Source: Lautropia sp.
Lineage (GTDB): Bacteria > Pseudomonadota > Gammaproteobacteria > Burkholderiales > Burkholderiaceae_E
Reading direction: 5' to 3'
DNA length: 33,120 bases
Assembly (NCBI GenBank): GCA_030532425.1
Contig: JAUNLD010000033.1
Coordinates: 1-33,120, forward strand
In this document: positions 31,404 to 33,120 of the stretch, in pieces
Layout of the letters: each line of letters begins with the position of its first letter
Numbering within the stretch: position 1 is the first letter of the stretch
The notes under the pieces: model-generated
Databases searched by the model: none
The model's input: only the letters and a program-made list of their open reading frames with translations
What the model was told of the DNA's origin: nothing
Made by a program: the position numbers and the translations under genes

Positions 31404-33120
31404 TGCCCCCACGGCCGCCCAGTGGCGCATTCATGCCAGCGGACAGGCCTGCCGCCCCGGCAGGCACCTGTCCCGCGGCCGGCGGAGCCGGCGTGCAGAT
31501 TTCCGACCGCACACAGGCCCCCGCTTCCCCGCCACCATCCGGTGCCGCCCGGCCGGCCCGCCCCTGTCTGGCCGCCCAGGATGATGCAGCGCTGGTTCAC
31601 GGCCGCCTGGGCCACTGGGCAGCACAGCGTCCCAGCCGGCCAGCGCTGACACTCGATGCCCATGGCCCGAACTGCCGGACACTGAACTTTGCCCAGCTGC
31701 ACGATCTGGTCGAGGCCCATGCCCGACAGCTGCACCAGCACGCAGCCCCCGCCACCCGCCTGCTGGACGCGCGGCAAGACCCCCTCGCCCAGCTGGTGGA
31801 CTTTCTGGGCACCATCCGCAGCGGACGCTGTGCCGCCATGGCCGATCCTGCCTGGCCCGATGCGCTGCACGCCCGCGTGGCAGCCCGCCTGCCGCCGGGC
31901 CCGGCCACCCCGCACGGCCAGAGGCCGGCCCACACCAGTGCCTCCCCCGGCACCGGCCTGGCGCCTGAGCAGCACATGCCGACAGATCCCGACAGCCCTT
32001 TCTACATCGGCTTCACCTCCGGCAGCACGGGTCTGCCCAAGGGTTTTCGTCGCAGCCATCGCTCCTGGACCGAGAGCTTCCGGGTCTCGCTGACGGATCT
32101 GGGCGTCGAAGCCGGTGACACGGTGATGGCCCCGGGTCGCCTGTCGCATTCGCTGTTCCTCTTTGGTGCCCTGCTGGCGCTCTGGAACGGGGGCGGCGCC
32201 TGGCTGCAAAGCCGGTTTTCAGCCGGCGCCACCCTGCGCACGCTGGCCGGCGGCAAGATCAACACACTGATCTGCGTGCCCAGCCAGCTGCTGATGATGC
32301 TGTCGGCCGCCCGGCAGCGCCGGCTGCGCCCCCTCCCGGCCCCCCGGCTGATCCTCATCAGCGGCGCCCGCTGGCCCGCCGATCAGACCCCCGCCCTGCA
32401 GGCACTCTTTCCGGCTGCCCGCATCCTCTGTTTCTACGGCGCCTCTGAAACCAGCTACATCAGCTGGATGCCTGCCCACGCCGACGCAGCGCCACAGGCC
32501 GTTGGCCGCCCCTTCAGCAATCTCCAGCTCCACATTGGCCCCGACCCGCGCCAGCCTGCCCATCCGGCCGGCCAGCCGGGCCTGATCTGGGTGCGCAGCC
32601 CGATGCTGTTCATCGACTACGTCAACACCGACGACCAGACCGCCGCCACCCGCATCGACGACTGGCTGAGCGTGCGCGACGTCGGCCACCTCGATGTCGA
32701 CGGCATCCTGCATCTGGATGGCCGCGAAAACCGCATGATCGTCAGCCAGGCACGCAACATCTTTCCCGAGGAAGTGGAGACGCGTCTGCACGCCCATCCC
32801 GCCATCGCCCACGCCTCGCTGCACGGCCTGACCGACCCCCAACGTGGTGCGGTCGTGCACGCCGTCATCCGCTGGCAGCCCCCGGCACGGGCCCCCGACC
32901 AGACCGGCCTGCCCGCCCATCCCGGCAGCCGCCAGCTGGCCCGCTGGTGCGAGCAGCAGCTGGAGCGCTACAAGACCCCGCGTCACTGGTGGGTCTGGCA
33001 AGGCGACTGGCCCAGCACGGCCAGTGGCAAGACCGACCATGAGGTCATCCGGCAGGCGTTGGTGCAGATGCTGGCCGACGCCGCGCCGCCCCCGCCGCCC
33101 GGCGCCCCCCGACAGGCGCA
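31403..33120 (+). CDS. AMP-dependent acyl-CoA synthetase/ligase, adjacent to bioY (3' partial)
   Basis: At least 572 residues; no stop before the window ends. After a Pro/Ala-rich lead of about 60 residues comes an adenylate-forming (ANL) enzyme: P-loop FTSGSTGLPKG, ATP-binding YGASETSYISW, the hinge region RDVGHLDVDGILHLDGRENRMI, the NIFPEEVE segment and a C-terminal SGKTDHE with the candidate catalytic lysine. The final residues (PPPPPGAPRQA) look like a linker, so another domain may follow. ATG 31403 overlaps the bioY stop (TGATG). The pairing recalls B. subtilis yhfU(bioY)-yhfT, where an acyl-CoA ligase of unclear role sits in the biotin regulon. It may activate pimelate or another fatty acid. 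Alternatively it could load the orphan carrier of the upstream synthetase (speculative). Confidence 0.85.
   Translation, partial: MPPRPPSGAFMPADRPAAPAGTCPAAGGAGVQISDRTQAPASPPPSGAARPARPCLAAQDDAALVHGRLGHWAAQRPSRPALTLDAHGPNCRTLNFAQLHDLVEAHARQLHQHAAPATRLLDARQDPLAQLVDFLGTIRSGRCAAMADPAWPDALHARVAARLPPGPATPHGQRPAHTSASPGTGLAPEQHMPTDPDSPFYIGFTSGSTGLPKGFRRSHRSWTESFRVSLTDLGVEAGDTVMAPGRLSHSLFLFGALLALWNGGGAWLQSRFSAGATLRTLAGGKINTLICVPSQLLMMLSAARQRRLRPLPAPRLILISGARWPADQTPALQALFPAARILCFYGASETSYISWMPAHADAAPQAVGRPFSNLQLHIGPDPRQPAHPAGQPGLIWVRSPMLFIDYVNTDDQTAATRIDDWLSVRDVGHLDVDGILHLDGRENRMIVSQARNIFPEEVETRLHAHPAIAHASLHGLTDPQRGAVVHAVIRWQPPARAPDQTGLPAHPGSRQLARWCEQQLERYKTPRHWWVWQGDWPSTASGKTDHEVIRQALVQMLADAAPPPPPGAPRQA

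Overview
The window is high-GC DNA with a Betaproteobacteria / Burkholderiales character. The signs are a pyruvate dehydrogenase operon whose E3 carries its own lipoyl domain, a Bug/TctC-type solute-binding protein, a FixL/FixJ-like two-component pair next to aceE, and a BioMNY biotin transporter. A Lautropia-like source is a guess; nothing in the window names a genus.

Layout. (1) 1-4425, minus strand: aceE-aceF-lpdA, the pyruvate dehydrogenase complex, with lpdA cut by the window edge. (2) 4661-8290, plus strand: a multi-PAS membrane histidine kinase and a FixJ-family response regulator, divergent from aceE. (3) 8468-8741, minus strand: two identical tRNA-Arg(ACG) genes, each with its own promoter-like element and intrinsic terminator. 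(4) 9069-13441: four single genes, namely a dihydrodipicolinate-synthase-fold protein lacking the usual catalytic residues, a DUF4136-like lipoprotein, an aspartoacylase/succinylglutamate-desuccinylase family zinc hydrolase, and an exported SGNH hydrolase. (5) 13574-27296, plus strand: two giant genes encoding a hybrid NRPS-PKS-aminotransferase assembly line. (6) 27479-33120, plus strand: an Sfp-type phosphopantetheinyl transferase, a TctC-like binding protein, bioM, bioN, bioY and an AMP-dependent acyl ligase that runs off the end.

The most interesting system is the assembly line. Domain order is half-C, A, PCP, KS, AT, ACP, aminotransferase in the first protein and C, A, PCP, C, PCP in the second. 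The adenylation pockets read as valine-like (A1) and glycine-like (A2). There is one malonyl extension, no KR or DH, and an integrated PLP aminotransferase, so the logic predicts a beta,gamma-diamino acid (from valine, 3,4-diamino-5-methylhexanoyl) joined to glycine. The last PCP has no adenylation domain of its own, an Ala-rich linker occupies that place, and no thioesterase or reductase follows. Loading of that carrier and product release are therefore open questions. The nearby PPTase can activate the carriers. The SGNH hydrolase and the terminal ligase are possible but unproven partners.

The downstream genes look like a second transcription unit in which a Bug-type binding protein is packed against biotin ECF transporter genes. 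The bioY-ligase overlap recalls the bioY/yhfT arrangement of Bacillus. All functions and product predictions come from reading motifs by eye; no database search was run.
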